DNA of 64,000 nt from Brachionus manjavacas (GCA_019054805.1 JAHQIY010000021.1:1128501-1192500); one strand, 5' to 3'; counted from the stretch's first letter, positions 27,123 to 37,200 are shown. Made by a program: numbers and translations. The notes: generated by a model from the letters alone, not told the origin.

Positions 27123-27893
27123 ATGTTACAAAAATTTATATTACTAATATTAAAACGCTATAACATTAATAATTATACATTTAGTGCGTTTTTAAATATA
27201 ATTATGTATGCAGGTATTAATTTTTTGTATGTTGTTTTTATACACTCTAGCTATATTAACTATATTTTTATTATTAACAATAAATTATTTGCATTTACAA
27301 TATCTATAATCTACAGTTGCTTTTTTGTTTTTAATACAATTATTTTGTTTAAATTTACTTTTATAAATTTATTTACTAGGTGCTATAATGTTGAGAGCAA
27401 GTATTCTTTTAAAAGTGATAGAATTTCTGTTTTTAATAATATTCTGTTGCGAATATATTGTATAAAACCAACACTAGATTTAAGTTTTTTAAAAGAAAAA
27501 AATACTGGAATAACAAGTTGGTTGTGGAAAAACGGTGTTTTATATTTTTTTTATATAAACTTAGTGGTTAATTATACAAAAGCAAAAGGATATATGTATG
27601 GCAATTTTTTTATTAGATCTCAAGCTGTTGGGCTTGGTATAGCTTGTTTGTATTTATATAATCTAAGCTTAATAGCTTTGTTAACAGGTTATAATATACA
27701 AGAATATATTATGATTATTGTTTTTATAAACTTTATGTTTATATGTTTTGTTATTTTGTTTTTATTAATTTTTTATAAACTTAATGTATTTATTGTAAAA
27801 GTAAAAACAACAATTGTATTAGTATTTGTGCAGTTAATTATCTCTGCATTATTATATATTGCTTTATTATTAATAAAAGTATATTATATTTAA
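27123..27893 (+). CDS. Polytopic membrane protein, probable immunity protein of module 7
   Basis: About 256 residues from the ATG at 27123 (MLQKFILLILKRYNINN); a TTG at 27075 would add 16 residues but is less likely. It has about six membrane segments. It is unlike the other immunity proteins, in keeping with the distinct module-7 toxin domain. It ends where the truncated module 8 begins. Confidence 0.55.
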   Translation: MLQKFILLILKRYNINNYTFSAFLNIIMYAGINFLYVVFIHSSYINYIFIINNKLFAFTISIIYSCFFVFNTIILFKFTFINLFTRCYNVESKYSFKSDRISVFNNILLRIYCIKPTLDLSFLKEKNTGITSWLWKNGVLYFFYINLVVNYTKAKGYMYGNFFIRSQAVGLGIACLYLYNLSLIALLTGYNIQEYIMIIVFINFMFICFVILFLLIFYKLNVFIVKVKTTIVLVFVQLIISALLYIALLLIKVYYI

Positions 27894-27898
27894 TAATT

Positions 27899-28429
27899 GC
27901 CACTGCAATGGTGCCTGTTGGTGGGCAGGTTATGTTAGGGGTTAAGGCGGGTAAAACTTTATTGGGTATGTCTGGTGTGGCTTCTGCATCTAAGCAACTA
28001 TTGCAAGCAGGTAAAATTGCTGTAAATGTTGGAACAATACCTGCTGTGGCGGCTAAGGGTATTGCAGATGTTACAAATAATAACCAGTACAATGAGCCTT
28101 TAAATAACTTAAATACAGATTTTAGTGTAATAGATAAAGGTTTAGAGTTTGCAATTAATCCATCTGCTAAAACGGCAATTAGTATAGGTTTAGATTATAG
28201 TAAAAATATGGCTATAAATGCTTTTAATGTGTTAGAAACTTTAAATAATGCAGTGCATTTACCTATTAGAACAAAAGAAGAAAACCACAAAAATACTGTA
28301 AACACAATAGAGCAGAATTCTATGGGTAGCAATACATACGACTGGTATGTTAATAATTTATACGAAAAATCTAAAAAACAAGATACAAAAACGATTTGCA
28401 AACCAAGAGATAAAGCAATTTGTAATTAA
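27899..28429 (+). pseudogene. Truncated toxin module 8, partial copy of module 2
   Basis: No pre-toxin or junction motif is present. The sequence begins inside the unique domain of module 2 and is almost identical to it from about 27897 to 28313 (matching about 13907-14322), including MVPVGGQVMLGVKAGKTLLG. It then changes to a different end, NSMGSNTYDWYVNN and the terminal pair ICKPRDKAICN. The unit therefore is a toxin tail plus immunity gene that has lost its front half. Confidence 0.65.
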
Positions 28430-28444
28430 TAAACAGGTAAGAAT

Positions 28445-29779
28445 ATGAAAAGAGTATTGTTTTTTATAAAAGAAATATTATATTTTAATGCAATGAAGCT
28501 ATTTGCTTTAAAAATAGAGAGTGCAACTGCAACTAAAGAATATTCTGTAGAAATTATAAATGTTAATGCTAGTACTACACAAGCCGAATATACAAATACA
28601 CAAAGTACAACTAATACTTACAATAGTAGCAAATTAAATAAAATATTTGGCTTATCTATAGATATATCTATAGTACTATTAATTTTAAGCCAAGTTTTAC
28701 TTTTTATTGTAAATTATTTTATAGCAAATACTAAAACTATAGATTTTACTATAAGGTTTGTTTTTATTTTAGCGTTTACACTACCTTTAGCTATGGCAAC
28801 TATTATTTTTTTGATTAAGAACACTCAAATTGGTATAAAAACACTTACTAGTGTAGTTTTTATGATTAATCTTATTTTTATTTTTTTGTATGCAATTAAC
28901 ATTCCTGTTGTTGGTGTTATACTTTTTTATTACGTAGTTATAATTATTTACGTTGTATTTGTAAAAATATTTTCAAATTCTGATACAAATTTAACCAAAA
29001 CAGATGGTATCGTATCGGATACAAACAGAATAAATCAAATATTATCTGGTAAAATTATTCCTTTTTATAATATAGATGTATTACTTAAGTGGGCGGTATT
29101 TTTTGTAGCTTATTTTATATTCTTTTTACCTTATTATCAGTTGCCTATTCATATAGTGTGGCAAGGTATGTTTTTTGTTTTAGGTTTTTTTAATAATATT
29201 TCTAGTGTATCTTTGTTGTTACTATTAGAAAGTTTTAAGTATTTAAACGTTTTCATAATTTTATATTTTACTTTGTTTTTTATGGTTTTTCTTATTTACG
29301 GCTTGTTAAACGGTGCTTGGGCTTTTTGGCTTAATTTATACAAAGAAAAAGTAAAAATTGGGTTGTCTATTTTTGTAACATATGTAGTAATGGCTTTAAT
29401 TGTATTGTTTATTTATTTGTTGCTAGAGCCGTTTAGCTTAAATTTATCATCTGCACGTTTAAACATGTGGGATATGAGAAATATAATAAAGTTAATACTC
29501 CCTGTTGCTTTATTATCTGTAGCTTGCTTCTTTATTCCTAACAAAAGCTTTATAATTAGGCATTTCTCTACAATAAGTTTGTTAAAGTTTTTAAAAATAA
29601 TTTTGCTGTGGTATGCTGTTAGTTTTTTTGTTATAATATTATGTTTAGTAGCAGGGTATGCGTTAGATACATTTTTTATAGATACATCTAGTGATTTTTG
29701 GCAAAACAATGTATTAATAAGTACTTTTAAGCATAAAATACAAACCTATACATTACAAGATTGGTTACATAAGTTTTAA
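28445..29779 (+). CDS. Polytopic membrane protein, probable immunity protein of module 8
   Basis: 444 residues, about nine membrane segments, AGGTAAG before the ATG. It is a paralogue of the module-2 immunity protein: the N-terminus MKLFALKIES, the central LPYYQLPIHIVWQGMF and the last 80 residues match, while a Ser/Thr-rich stretch near residues 35-60 and several loops differ. The different loops fit specificity for the different module-8 toxin end. Confidence 0.62.
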   Translation: MKRVLFFIKEILYFNAMKLFALKIESATATKEYSVEIINVNASTTQAEYTNTQSTTNTYNSSKLNKIFGLSIDISIVLLILSQVLLFIVNYFIANTKTIDFTIRFVFILAFTLPLAMATIIFLIKNTQIGIKTLTSVVFMINLIFIFLYAINIPVVGVILFYYVVIIIYVVFVKIFSNSDTNLTKTDGIVSDTNRINQILSGKIIPFYNIDVLLKWAVFFVAYFIFFLPYYQLPIHIVWQGMFFVLGFFNNISSVSLLLLLESFKYLNVFIILYFTLFFMVFLIYGLLNGAWAFWLNLYKEKVKIGLSIFVTYVVMALIVLFIYLLLEPFSLNLSSARLNMWDMRNIIKLILPVALLSVACFFIPNKSFIIRHFSTISLLKFLKIILLWYAVSFFVIILCLVAGYALDTFFIDTSSDFWQNNVLISTFKHKIQTYTLQDWLHKF

Positions 29780-29790
29780 AAAATAATCAA

Positions 29791-30813
29791 AGTAACGATA
29801 AAGGGGATGTGGCAGGATTTGCAACAAAGGATAAAAGCAAAGTGGCAATAAATTTAGGAAGTAAAGAGAGCGAAACCAGCAAAGGTTTTACAGATTTGTT
29901 ATGGCACGAGCAAGGGCACATAGCAGACAACGTTAACGATATTAACGACACACAAGCTAGAGAAAACTACGCCGAAAAATTTGCGGCAGCGGGTGGATTT
30001 TCTACTACATTTAACGACTTTTTGTTTAGAGACAACGAACATGCCTTTACCAACCAAAGCATAAGCACGTATAAGGCAGAAAACAAAGCACAGTTAAACA
30101 GCAACAACGCCTTTGTTAGCACCCTGCAACCCAACAATTTGGATTATAAAACCTTAGCAGGCAAAGTACAGTATAATGGTGAAAGTTACAATGCCTTTAT
30201 TACAGATAATGCTAAAGAAAAAAGCGTTAGTGTGGTAAAAGATATGGGAAGATTTGTGCACGGAATTGTAAAAGACGAAGACTTAACTAATGCTTACAAA
30301 AAAGGTGAAGTTGATATTAGCGATGCAAATTTATTAGATTATGCTATAGATAATACAGAAGAAGGGGAGATACTGCAAGATGATAAGTTTAAAGAAATTT
30401 ATTCTTCAAAAAAAGAGTTAAAAGTAGGGGAAATGTTAGATGTCTCTGTAAGTGTAATGGGGCATGTTGCAGGTATGTCCGAAGGTATAGCTAGAATGAA
30501 GCAAGGTAACGTAAAGTATGGGTATGCTTTATATTACAGTAATTTTTACGGAGCATTAAGCGATATTAATATTTTACCAGATAATGAGTATATTGAAGCT
30601 ATAAATAATCAGACTGCATTAATAAATAAAGCATCTGTTTCTGGTGCAATAACTTCTGTTGTTCAAAATGTATTGGTAAACCATATTAAAAATACAGTAG
30701 ATGATCCCAAATTTTTAATTAACTACGTTGTCGCCACAATTAATAATTATAACAAACCAACACAGTGCATAAAGGGTGTTAGTGGTTATTTAAGTTGTAA
30801 TAAAAGTAATTAA
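29791..30813 (+). CDS. Orphan toxin module 9
   Basis: It enters the pre-toxin at SNDKGDVAG, twelve bases after the preceding immunity gene, and retains LWHEQGHIADN and the junction motif. The 219-residue unique domain (from 30154) is rich in Asp and Glu in its first half, has GHVAGMSEGIARMKQG near its middle, and ends with a cysteine pair spaced by nine residues (CIKGVSGYLSC). No start signal. A 193-residue membrane protein follows. Confidence 0.66.
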   Translation, partial: SNDKGDVAGFATKDKSKVAINLGSKESETSKGFTDLLWHEQGHIADNVNDINDTQARENYAEKFAAAGGFSTTFNDFLFRDNEHAFTNQSISTYKAENKAQLNSNNAFVSTLQPNNLDYKTLAGKVQYNGESYNAFITDNAKEKSVSVVKDMGRFVHGIVKDEDLTNAYKKGEVDISDANLLDYAIDNTEEGEILQDDKFKEIYSSKKELKVGEMLDVSVSVMGHVAGMSEGIARMKQGNVKYGYALYYSNFYGALSDINILPDNEYIEAINNQTALINKASVSGAITSVVQNVLVNHIKNTVDDPKFLINYVVATINNYNKPTQCIKGVSGYLSCNKSN

Positions 30814-30825
30814 AGGGGTATAACT

Positions 30826-31407
30826 GTGTTAAATAAAAATAATATTGGCTTTGTTGCGTTACTGGTAGAGTTTTTGTTGTTAGCGGGTTTTATAACTATA
30901 TATAATGAAAATATATTAAGTTTAGCTATTTATGTGGTTTTAACTATATATATTTATAAGTTTGATGTAAATGTAGATATAAGTAATGCTAAAAATACAA
31001 TACAAAGAGTAATAATAATGTTATTGATATTAAACCAGATAACAACGGTGGTTTGGAATAAGCTGTTTTTAGCCTTATTTGTATTATCTTTTAACGTTTG
31101 GAGTTGCGAAGAGAATTCAATTTATAAAATAAATAAAAATATTTATAAATATTTTTATTTATTTGTATCAATAAGTGCGTGCGTTATAGGTTATGGTGTA
31201 ATTTTTGCTGGTATATACTTAAATAAATATATGTTGTTAATATTTTTACTATACATTCTTGTTTATATCTTATTTTTTGGTAAAATAGCACATTTAAACA
31301 TTTATAAAAATATAACAGACAACAAACACAAAGGCTTAAAGATTTTTATATGGAATAGCTGGGTTTTAGCTTATATTTTTATTTATTTGCTAACGCTAAA
31401 AATATAG
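30826..31407 (+). CDS. Membrane protein, probable immunity protein of module 9
   Basis: 193 residues from GTG after AAAGGGG, with about six membrane segments. Its last codons and TAG are read from the next (remnant) module's DNA in another frame, the third case of this kind in the array. The sequence is not clearly related to the other immunity proteins. Confidence 0.57.
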   Translation: MLNKNNIGFVALLVEFLLLAGFITIYNENILSLAIYVVLTIYIYKFDVNVDISNAKNTIQRVIIMLLILNQITTVVWNKLFLALFVLSFNVWSCEENSIYKINKNIYKYFYLFVSISACVIGYGVIFAGIYLNKYMLLIFLLYILVYILFFGKIAHLNIYKNITDNKHKGLKIFIWNSWVLAYIFIYLLTLKI

Positions 31408-31835
31408 GAGAAGAAATAGAGATTTCTGGTAAAAGAACTAATGTTGATGCACTAAGCACTAAAACAACTGAAGAAAGCAATAACAAAGAGCAAGAAGAAG
31501 TTAATGAAATAGCATTTAATAAAACAAAAGATAAGCAAGAAGAAGTAAACGTTAACGCCTTAAACCGCAATATACACAATAGCGTGGTGCAGGGCAGTGC
31601 GGTAACTACTGGTGGGTTAGATGTTAATTTAGATGCAGACACACAATCGTTAAACGTAATAGGCAATGCTAAAGTTACAGCAGAGTTTTTTAAAACGTTA
31701 GGTGTTACAGCAATAAATACGGGTTTTTTAACAGGCAACAAAGAAGGTGTGTTAAATAATATTATAAAAGGTGCCGCTATAGATATGCTAACCGCCGAAG
31801 CGGCTAAGAAAGGAATAAACCCATTGCAGAAATAA
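31389..31835 (+). pseudogene. Terminal remnant of the toxin parent sequence
   Basis: This fragment carries sequence further upstream than any other copy (EIEISGKRTNVDALSTK, then a Glu/Lys-rich stretch and VNALNRNIHNSVVQGSAV). It stops at NPLQK before the HExxH region, where an unrelated sequence begins. It has no toxin domain or immunity gene. The short beta-repeat-like ISGKRTNVDAL resembles FhaB/CdiA-type repeat regions and gives a glimpse of the missing parent. Confidence 0.62.
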
Positions 31836-32149
31836 TAAGACAAAATCAAAATCAATAAGAATATCAAAATCTTATAATCGTAGAAATATAGCCACAAATC
31901 ACTTAAATGTTGCTTTTGTTGTCTTTTGTTGTATTTTTATACATACAAACGTATAGTGTGTATAAATTAAAATCAGCAAGTAAGGTTCTTGCAAACATAT
32001 AATATATTAACAAAATCTATAGCAAAACAAAAAAACATCTATAAAAATAAAACCTGCAATGCAAATTTCTAAAATTAAGCAAAAAACAGTAGCAAAGCAA
32101 AAAGCACACAAGCTTAAATGTCGCATAATTTATATTATGAGAAACCGCT

Positions 32150-32440
32150 AAGGTGTACGCTTTACAAGGCTTACACGTGCTTTACGGTTTCTACATAATA
32201 TAATATTAAGTACGCAACCCGTCCAAGATGCACGTTTTACAAGGTTTGTACGTGTTTTGTGGTTTATAGATAATTTTTAACTACGTAACTGCTCTAAGAT
32301 GTATGTTTTACAAGGCTTACACGTGCTTTATGGTTTCTATATAATATAATGTTAAGTACGTAAACCCAACTAAGGTTCACTACGTAACTGCCCCAAGGTG
32401 CACGTTTTACAAGGCTTGCACGTGTTTTGTGGTCTCTGCA
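32150..32440. repeat. Four imperfect repeats with short inverted arms
   Basis: The core TTTACAAGG occurs at 32161, 32236, 32307 and 32406, each inside a similar 35-base stretch that starts near GCACGTT and ends near CACGTGYTTT with short CACGT/ACGTG inverted arms, followed in three copies by AACTACGTAACTG- or AAGTACGTAA-like sequence. Function unknown. The rest of 31836-32752 holds no gene that I can support. Confidence 0.55.
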
Positions 32441-32752
32441 TAGAAAATATCATAAAGCATAAGGGATTAATTCTTTAGCAAAAACAAGCTTTTATCAAAA
32501 ACAAGCTGTGGCACAACGTCTGTATACGGTGTTTTATACAATAGCTCTAGAATATTGTTTTTTATGCAGATATTTTTATGCAAAAAATACGTAAATTTCT
32601 AAAAACGCCCTAGTTTGGTTTTAATTGGCTTCTGATTGGTTTTTACTGTTTTGGTTTATAATTGTATTAAGCTTTAACTAAAAGCTGTTTAAAACGCTTT
32701 AAATTGAAACGATTTTTTGCAACTTTTGCAATCTGTTTGTAATAATTAAAAT

Positions 32753-33580
32753 TTACACTATTTTAAAATTAATTTTATTATTTTTTGCTGTGCCTATAAT
32801 TTGCATGTTATCAAAACCTGCAATAGTATTTTTTGCTACTTGCTTGTTAACTTCTTCGTAATCTAAAGTTACGCCCATGTGTACTAGCACGGCTTGTTGT
32901 GGATTAATGCGTTTAATAATTTCTAACACTTGGCTAAAACTAGCGTGCAAAAAAGTTTGGCTAGTTGTGGTGCAGGCTATAATTAAAATAGGAATATTTT
33001 TGTATTTAATAAGTTCTTCTTGCGTTATGCTACTAAAATCTGGAATATAACCAATAGTTTTGTTAAAAATAAAGCCTATGGTTTCCATATTACCGTGTTG
33101 TTGTCTGGTAATTTGGGTGGATATATTGTTAATTTTAATGGTTTTTTGCTTAGGTTTAATAAGCTTAAACGTTAAACTAGGAACCACAAACTGGCTGTTG
33201 TTTTTAATGCTAAAAATATAATAAAAGGCTTTTTTTAAAGCTTTTAAAGTAATACTTGTGCAAATAGTGGGTATAGATTGGTTGTTTAATTTGTTTATAC
33301 TGCGTAGTTCGTTAATGCCGTAAATGTGGTCGGCGTGTTCGTGGGTTAGTAGTAGGTAGTCTATTTTATTTATATGGTTTTTTAGGGCTTGCTGTTTAAA
33401 ATCGGGCGAACAATCTATTAAAATTTTGGTAGAAACATTGTTAACGTTAAAGTTTAAGTACAAACTAGTGCGTAAGCGTGTATTTTTTGGATTGCTTGGA
33501 TTGCAGTTTTTGTAGCCTAGGGCTAGGTCTGGCACGCCAGTGGAGTTTCCACTACCTAAGATTGTTAAATTGAATTCCAT
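32753..33580 (-). CDS. MBL-fold metal-dependent hydrolase, PhnP-like
   Basis: 275 residues of the metallo-beta-lactamase fold. The zinc motif LLTHEHADHIYGINELR (HxHxDH) lies near residues 78-94, the start LGSGNSTGVPDLALGYKNC is typical of the PhnP-type phosphodiesterase group, and later ligand positions are seen at RQQHGNMETIGF near 160 and LVHMGVTLDYEE near 236. Enzymes of this group hydrolyse cyclic phosphodiesters, and in alphaproteobacteria a member commonly lies near metG-tatD; those neighbours are absent here. The exact substrate is unknown. Confidence 0.8.
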   Translation of the reverse strand: MEFNLTILGSGNSTGVPDLALGYKNCNPSNPKNTRLRTSLYLNFNVNNVSTKILIDCSPDFKQQALKNHINKIDYLLLTHEHADHIYGINELRSINKLNNQSIPTICTSITLKALKKAFYYIFSIKNNSQFVVPSLTFKLIKPKQKTIKINNISTQITRQQHGNMETIGFIFNKTIGYIPDFSSITQEELIKYKNIPILIIACTTTSQTFLHASFSQVLEIIKRINPQQAVLVHMGVTLDYEEVNKQVAKNTIAGFDNMQIIGTAKNNKINFKIV

Positions 33581-33678
33581 TTTTTTAGCTTTTTTTTGTT
33601 GATTGTGCAGATTTTTTAGCTATAATTAATAATATACTATTTATAATTAAAAAAGTAAAGATATTAAACGAGCAATAC

Positions 33679-34239
33679 ATGAAAAATTTTGTAACAACCG
33701 CCCTATCTATAGCCGCTATTAGTGCTGTATTAGTGGCATTTTTTGTACTAGGTAATATAATATACACTACTAATTTTGCCCAAATAATAAAAATTTTGGT
33801 ATCTGAATTAAGTTTTATAACCATATATACCATTATAGATAAAAGTAATTATAAATACGGCTTTACTTTTACATCTGTGGTAATATTGTTGTTAACGTTA
33901 CTGTATTTGCCTAGCATTAACGTGCCTTTTTTAAGCAATATAAATATAGCTAGTATTTTTTATTCTAGAAACGTGCAGTTAATATCTGTAACTATTCTTA
34001 TTTGCGGAGCAATGCTAAACGCAGTTTTAATAAAGCAGTTGCTACAAAAAAACTTTTCTATTTTGTTTAGTTCTAGGCTGTCTACATCTATAGCCACATT
34101 GGTGGAGGTTTCTGTATTTAGCTATTTGTTAGATCTTGGCATACAAGGCTTTTTTATTACCCTAAGCGTGCGTATATTGTTTATTGTAATTGTACCTAAA
34201 ATTGTTTTTTACAGTAAGTCTAAGCCTTTGTTTGGCTAA
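33679..34239 (+). CDS. Membrane protein, possible queuosine-precursor transporter (VUT/YhhQ-like)
   Basis: 186 residues with six hydrophobic segments. The part SSRLSTSIATLVEVSVFSY near 135-153 resembles the conserved R-x4-S-x6-D/E-x3-F pattern of YhhQ-type vitamin uptake proteins, in which the residue before the Phe segment is usually Asp. The rest is not diagnostic. It is transcribed divergently from the MBL hydrolase and ends ten bases before the CRISPR array, so the array could receive read-through transcription. Confidence 0.4.
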   Translation: MKNFVTTALSIAAISAVLVAFFVLGNIIYTTNFAQIIKILVSELSFITIYTIIDKSNYKYGFTFTSVVILLLTLLYLPSINVPFLSNINIASIFYSRNVQLISVTILICGAMLNAVLIKQLLQKNFSILFSSRLSTSIATLVEVSVFSYLLDLGIQGFFITLSVRILFIVIVPKIVFYSKSKPLFG

Positions 34240-34248
34240 GGGGCGGGG

Positions 34249-37200
34249 GGTAAGGTTGAAACTTTTTCTTTAATATGCTATAATATTGCTTTTTGTAGTT
34301 TGGTTGCTTTCTACGTTGGGGTTGAAACTTTTTCTTTAATATGCTATAATGTTAAGCCTAGCCAACAATTGTTTAATGTTGTTGGGGTTGAAACTTTTTC
34401 TTTAATATGCTATAATAGTAGACACGCAAGCTGTTACTTATTTAGTGTTGGGGTTGAAACTTTTTCTTTAATATGCTATAATAACAGTAGTGTAAATAAA
34501 ACCACCGTCGTTGTTGGGGTTGAAACTTTTTCTTTAATATGCTATAATCTGGTTCGTGTTGTAATCCAATGTTCTTTTGTTGGGGTTGAAACTTTTTCTT
34601 TAATATGCTATAATGCCAGTAGTATTTACTGTACCTTTACCAGAGTTGGGGTTGAAACTTTTTCTTTAATATGCTATAATAAACGAACTTCTTGTTGCGT
34701 GTCAGTTCTAAGTTGGGGTTGAAACTTTTTCTTTAATATGCTATAATAAAGTCCTCTATTCCATAGCGTTCAATGTAGTTGGGGTTGAAACTTTTTCTTT
34801 AATATGCTATAATCACTTGTCCCCACAACTTAGAAAACAATTTGTTGGGGTTGAAACTTTTTCTTTAATATGCTATAATAGTGACGCCATCGATTATTTT
34901 AGCGACAGAGTTGGGGTTGAAACTTTTTCTTTAATATGCTATAATTCTATTTTGCATTTTTACACCCTATTGTTTGTTGGGGTTGAAACTTTTTCTTTAA
35001 TATGCTATAATGTGGGTAGTTACCACAACCACAAGGTTTTTGTTGGGGTTGAAACTTTTTCTTTAATATGCTATAATAAAGTCCTCTATTCCATAGCGTT
35101 CAATGTAGTTGGGGTTGAAACTTTTTCTTTAATATGCTATAATAAAGTCCTCTATTCCATAGCGTTCAATGTAGTTGGGGTTGAAACTTTTTCTTTAATA
35201 TGCTATAATAAACGAACTTCTTGTTGCGTGTCAGTTCTAAGTTGGGGTTGAAACTTTTTCTTTAATATGCTATAATAAAACGTTTAAAAGTTTGTCTATT
35301 ACTTATGTTGGGGTTGAAACTTTTTCTTTAATATGCTATAATCAAAACTTATAGATGTACTAGATCTATGTTGTTGGGGTTGAAACTTTTTCTTTAATAT
35401 GCTATAATTATTTAATAATATATAATGTAATGTTACGCGTTGGGGTTGAAACTTTTTCTTTAATATGCTATAATAAACGAACTTCTTGTTGCGTGTCAGT
35501 TCTAAGTTGGGGTTGAAACTTTTTCTTTAATATGCTATAATAATTTTACGCCAACAACAGGCTTAGGTAACGTTGGGGTTGAAACTTTTTCTTTAATATG
35601 CTATAATGTTAATATATACAATAACCTCGACTTGCTTGTTGGGGTTGAAACTTTTTCTTTAATATGCTATAATTTTGCCTAACTGTGATGCTTGCAACGG
35701 CGTGTTGGGGTTGAAACTTTTTCTTTAATATGCTATAATTTGCTGGGTAAAGTAGGTAACGCCATCAATGTTGGGGTTGAAACTTTTTCTTTAATATGCT
35801 ATAATTATTTAATAATATATAATGTAATGTTACGCGTTGGGGTTGAAACTTTTTCTTTAATATGCTATAATTAATATATTGTAATATTGTTAATAATGTT
35901 TGTTGGGGTTGAAACTTTTTCTTTAATATGCTATAATTTGCTGGGTAAAGTAGGTAACGCCATCAATGTTGGGGTTGAAACTTTTTCTTTAATATGCTAT
36001 AATAACTCAAAGGTAAGGACACACGTGTTTCTCGTTGGGGTTGAAACTTTTTCTTTAATATGCTATAATTAATCTCTATAAGTATTGCCAAATAACATGG
36101 TTGGGGTTGAAACTTTTTCTTTAATATGCTATAATTAGCAGTATTATATTTATGTTCTCTTTTAGGTTGGGGTTGAAACTTTTTCTTTAATATGCTATAA
36201 TTTGCCCTAATGCTAACATTGGGTTAAGTCCGTTGGGGTTGAAACTTTTTCTTTAATATGCTATAATTATTTTTACCACCATAACCAGTACTAAACAGTT
36301 GGGGTTGAAACTTTTTCTTTAATATGCTATAATTTACACTAGATAAACCCTGTATCATCATCTGTTGGGGTTGAAACTTTTTCTTTAATATGCTATAATC
36401 AATATTCTTTTGCATATTTATTATCTGTTGTTGGGGTTGAAACTTTTTCTTTAATATGCTATAATAACTCAAAGGTAAGGACACACGTGTTTCTCGTTGG
36501 GGTTGAAACTTTTTCTTTAATATGCTATAATAAAGTCCTCTATTCCATAGCGTTCAATGTAGTTGGGGTTGAAACTTTTTCTTTAATATGCTATAATAAA
36601 CGAACTTCTTGTTGCGTGTCAGTTCTAAGTTGGGGTTGAAACTTTTTCTTTAATATGCTATAATAAAACGTTTAAAAGTTTGTCTATTACTTATGTTGGG
36701 GTTGAAACTTTTTCTTTAATATGCTATAATCAAAACTTATAGATGTACTAGATCTATGTTGTTGGGGTTGAAACTTTTTCTTTAATATGCTATAATTTTG
36801 CCTAACTGTGATGCTTGCAACGGCGTGTTGGGGTTGAAACTTTTTCTTTAATATGCTATAATCAATATTCTTTTGCATATTTATTATCTGTTGTTGGGGT
36901 TGAAACTTTTTCTTTAATATGCTATAATAACTCAAAGGTAAGGACACACGTGTTTCTCGTTGGGGTTGAAACTTTTTCTTTAATATGCTATAATAAAGTC
37001 CTCTATTCCATAGCGTTCAATGTAGTTGGGGTTGAAACTTTTTCTTTAATATGCTATAATAAACGAACTTCTTGTTGCGTGTCAGTTCTAAGTTGGGGTT
37101 GAAACTTTTTCTTTAATATGCTATAATAAAACGTTTAAAAGTTTGTCTATTACTTATGTTGGGGTTGAAACTTTTTCTTTAATATGCTATAATCAAAACT

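Larger units (their letters stand above)
10351..31835 (+). repeat. Tandem array of polymorphic-toxin C-terminal modules and immunity genes
   Basis: About 21.5 kb in which near-identical stretches of one pre-toxin coding sequence recur at 10351, 12948, 15649, 18015, 21854, 23801, 26068, 29791 and 31389. Each is cut at a different 5' point and (except the last) ends at the same downstream motif, LQPNNLDYKT or LQPNDLDFKT. After that motif the sequence is unique, then membrane-protein genes follow. A further partial module at 27899 lacks the pre-toxin. All units are in the same orientation. This is the layout of orphan cdiA-CT/cdiI or maf-type cassettes, although no full-length parent is present. 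Confidence 0.85.

Noticed and set aside
10351..31835. Array interpreted as tandem full-length adhesins or as Rhs proteins.
   Set aside because: There are no YD repeats, no Rhs core, no signal peptides and no long beta-helix region; only the end of a parent protein recurs.
10299..31897. Minus-strand frames across the toxin modules (for example starting MFPVKKPVFIAVTPNV or MSLTSLTLSAMCPCS).
   Set aside because: They recur only because the pre-toxin DNA is repeated; they are antisense shadows without ribosome sites, and the plus frames carry the protein-like motifs.
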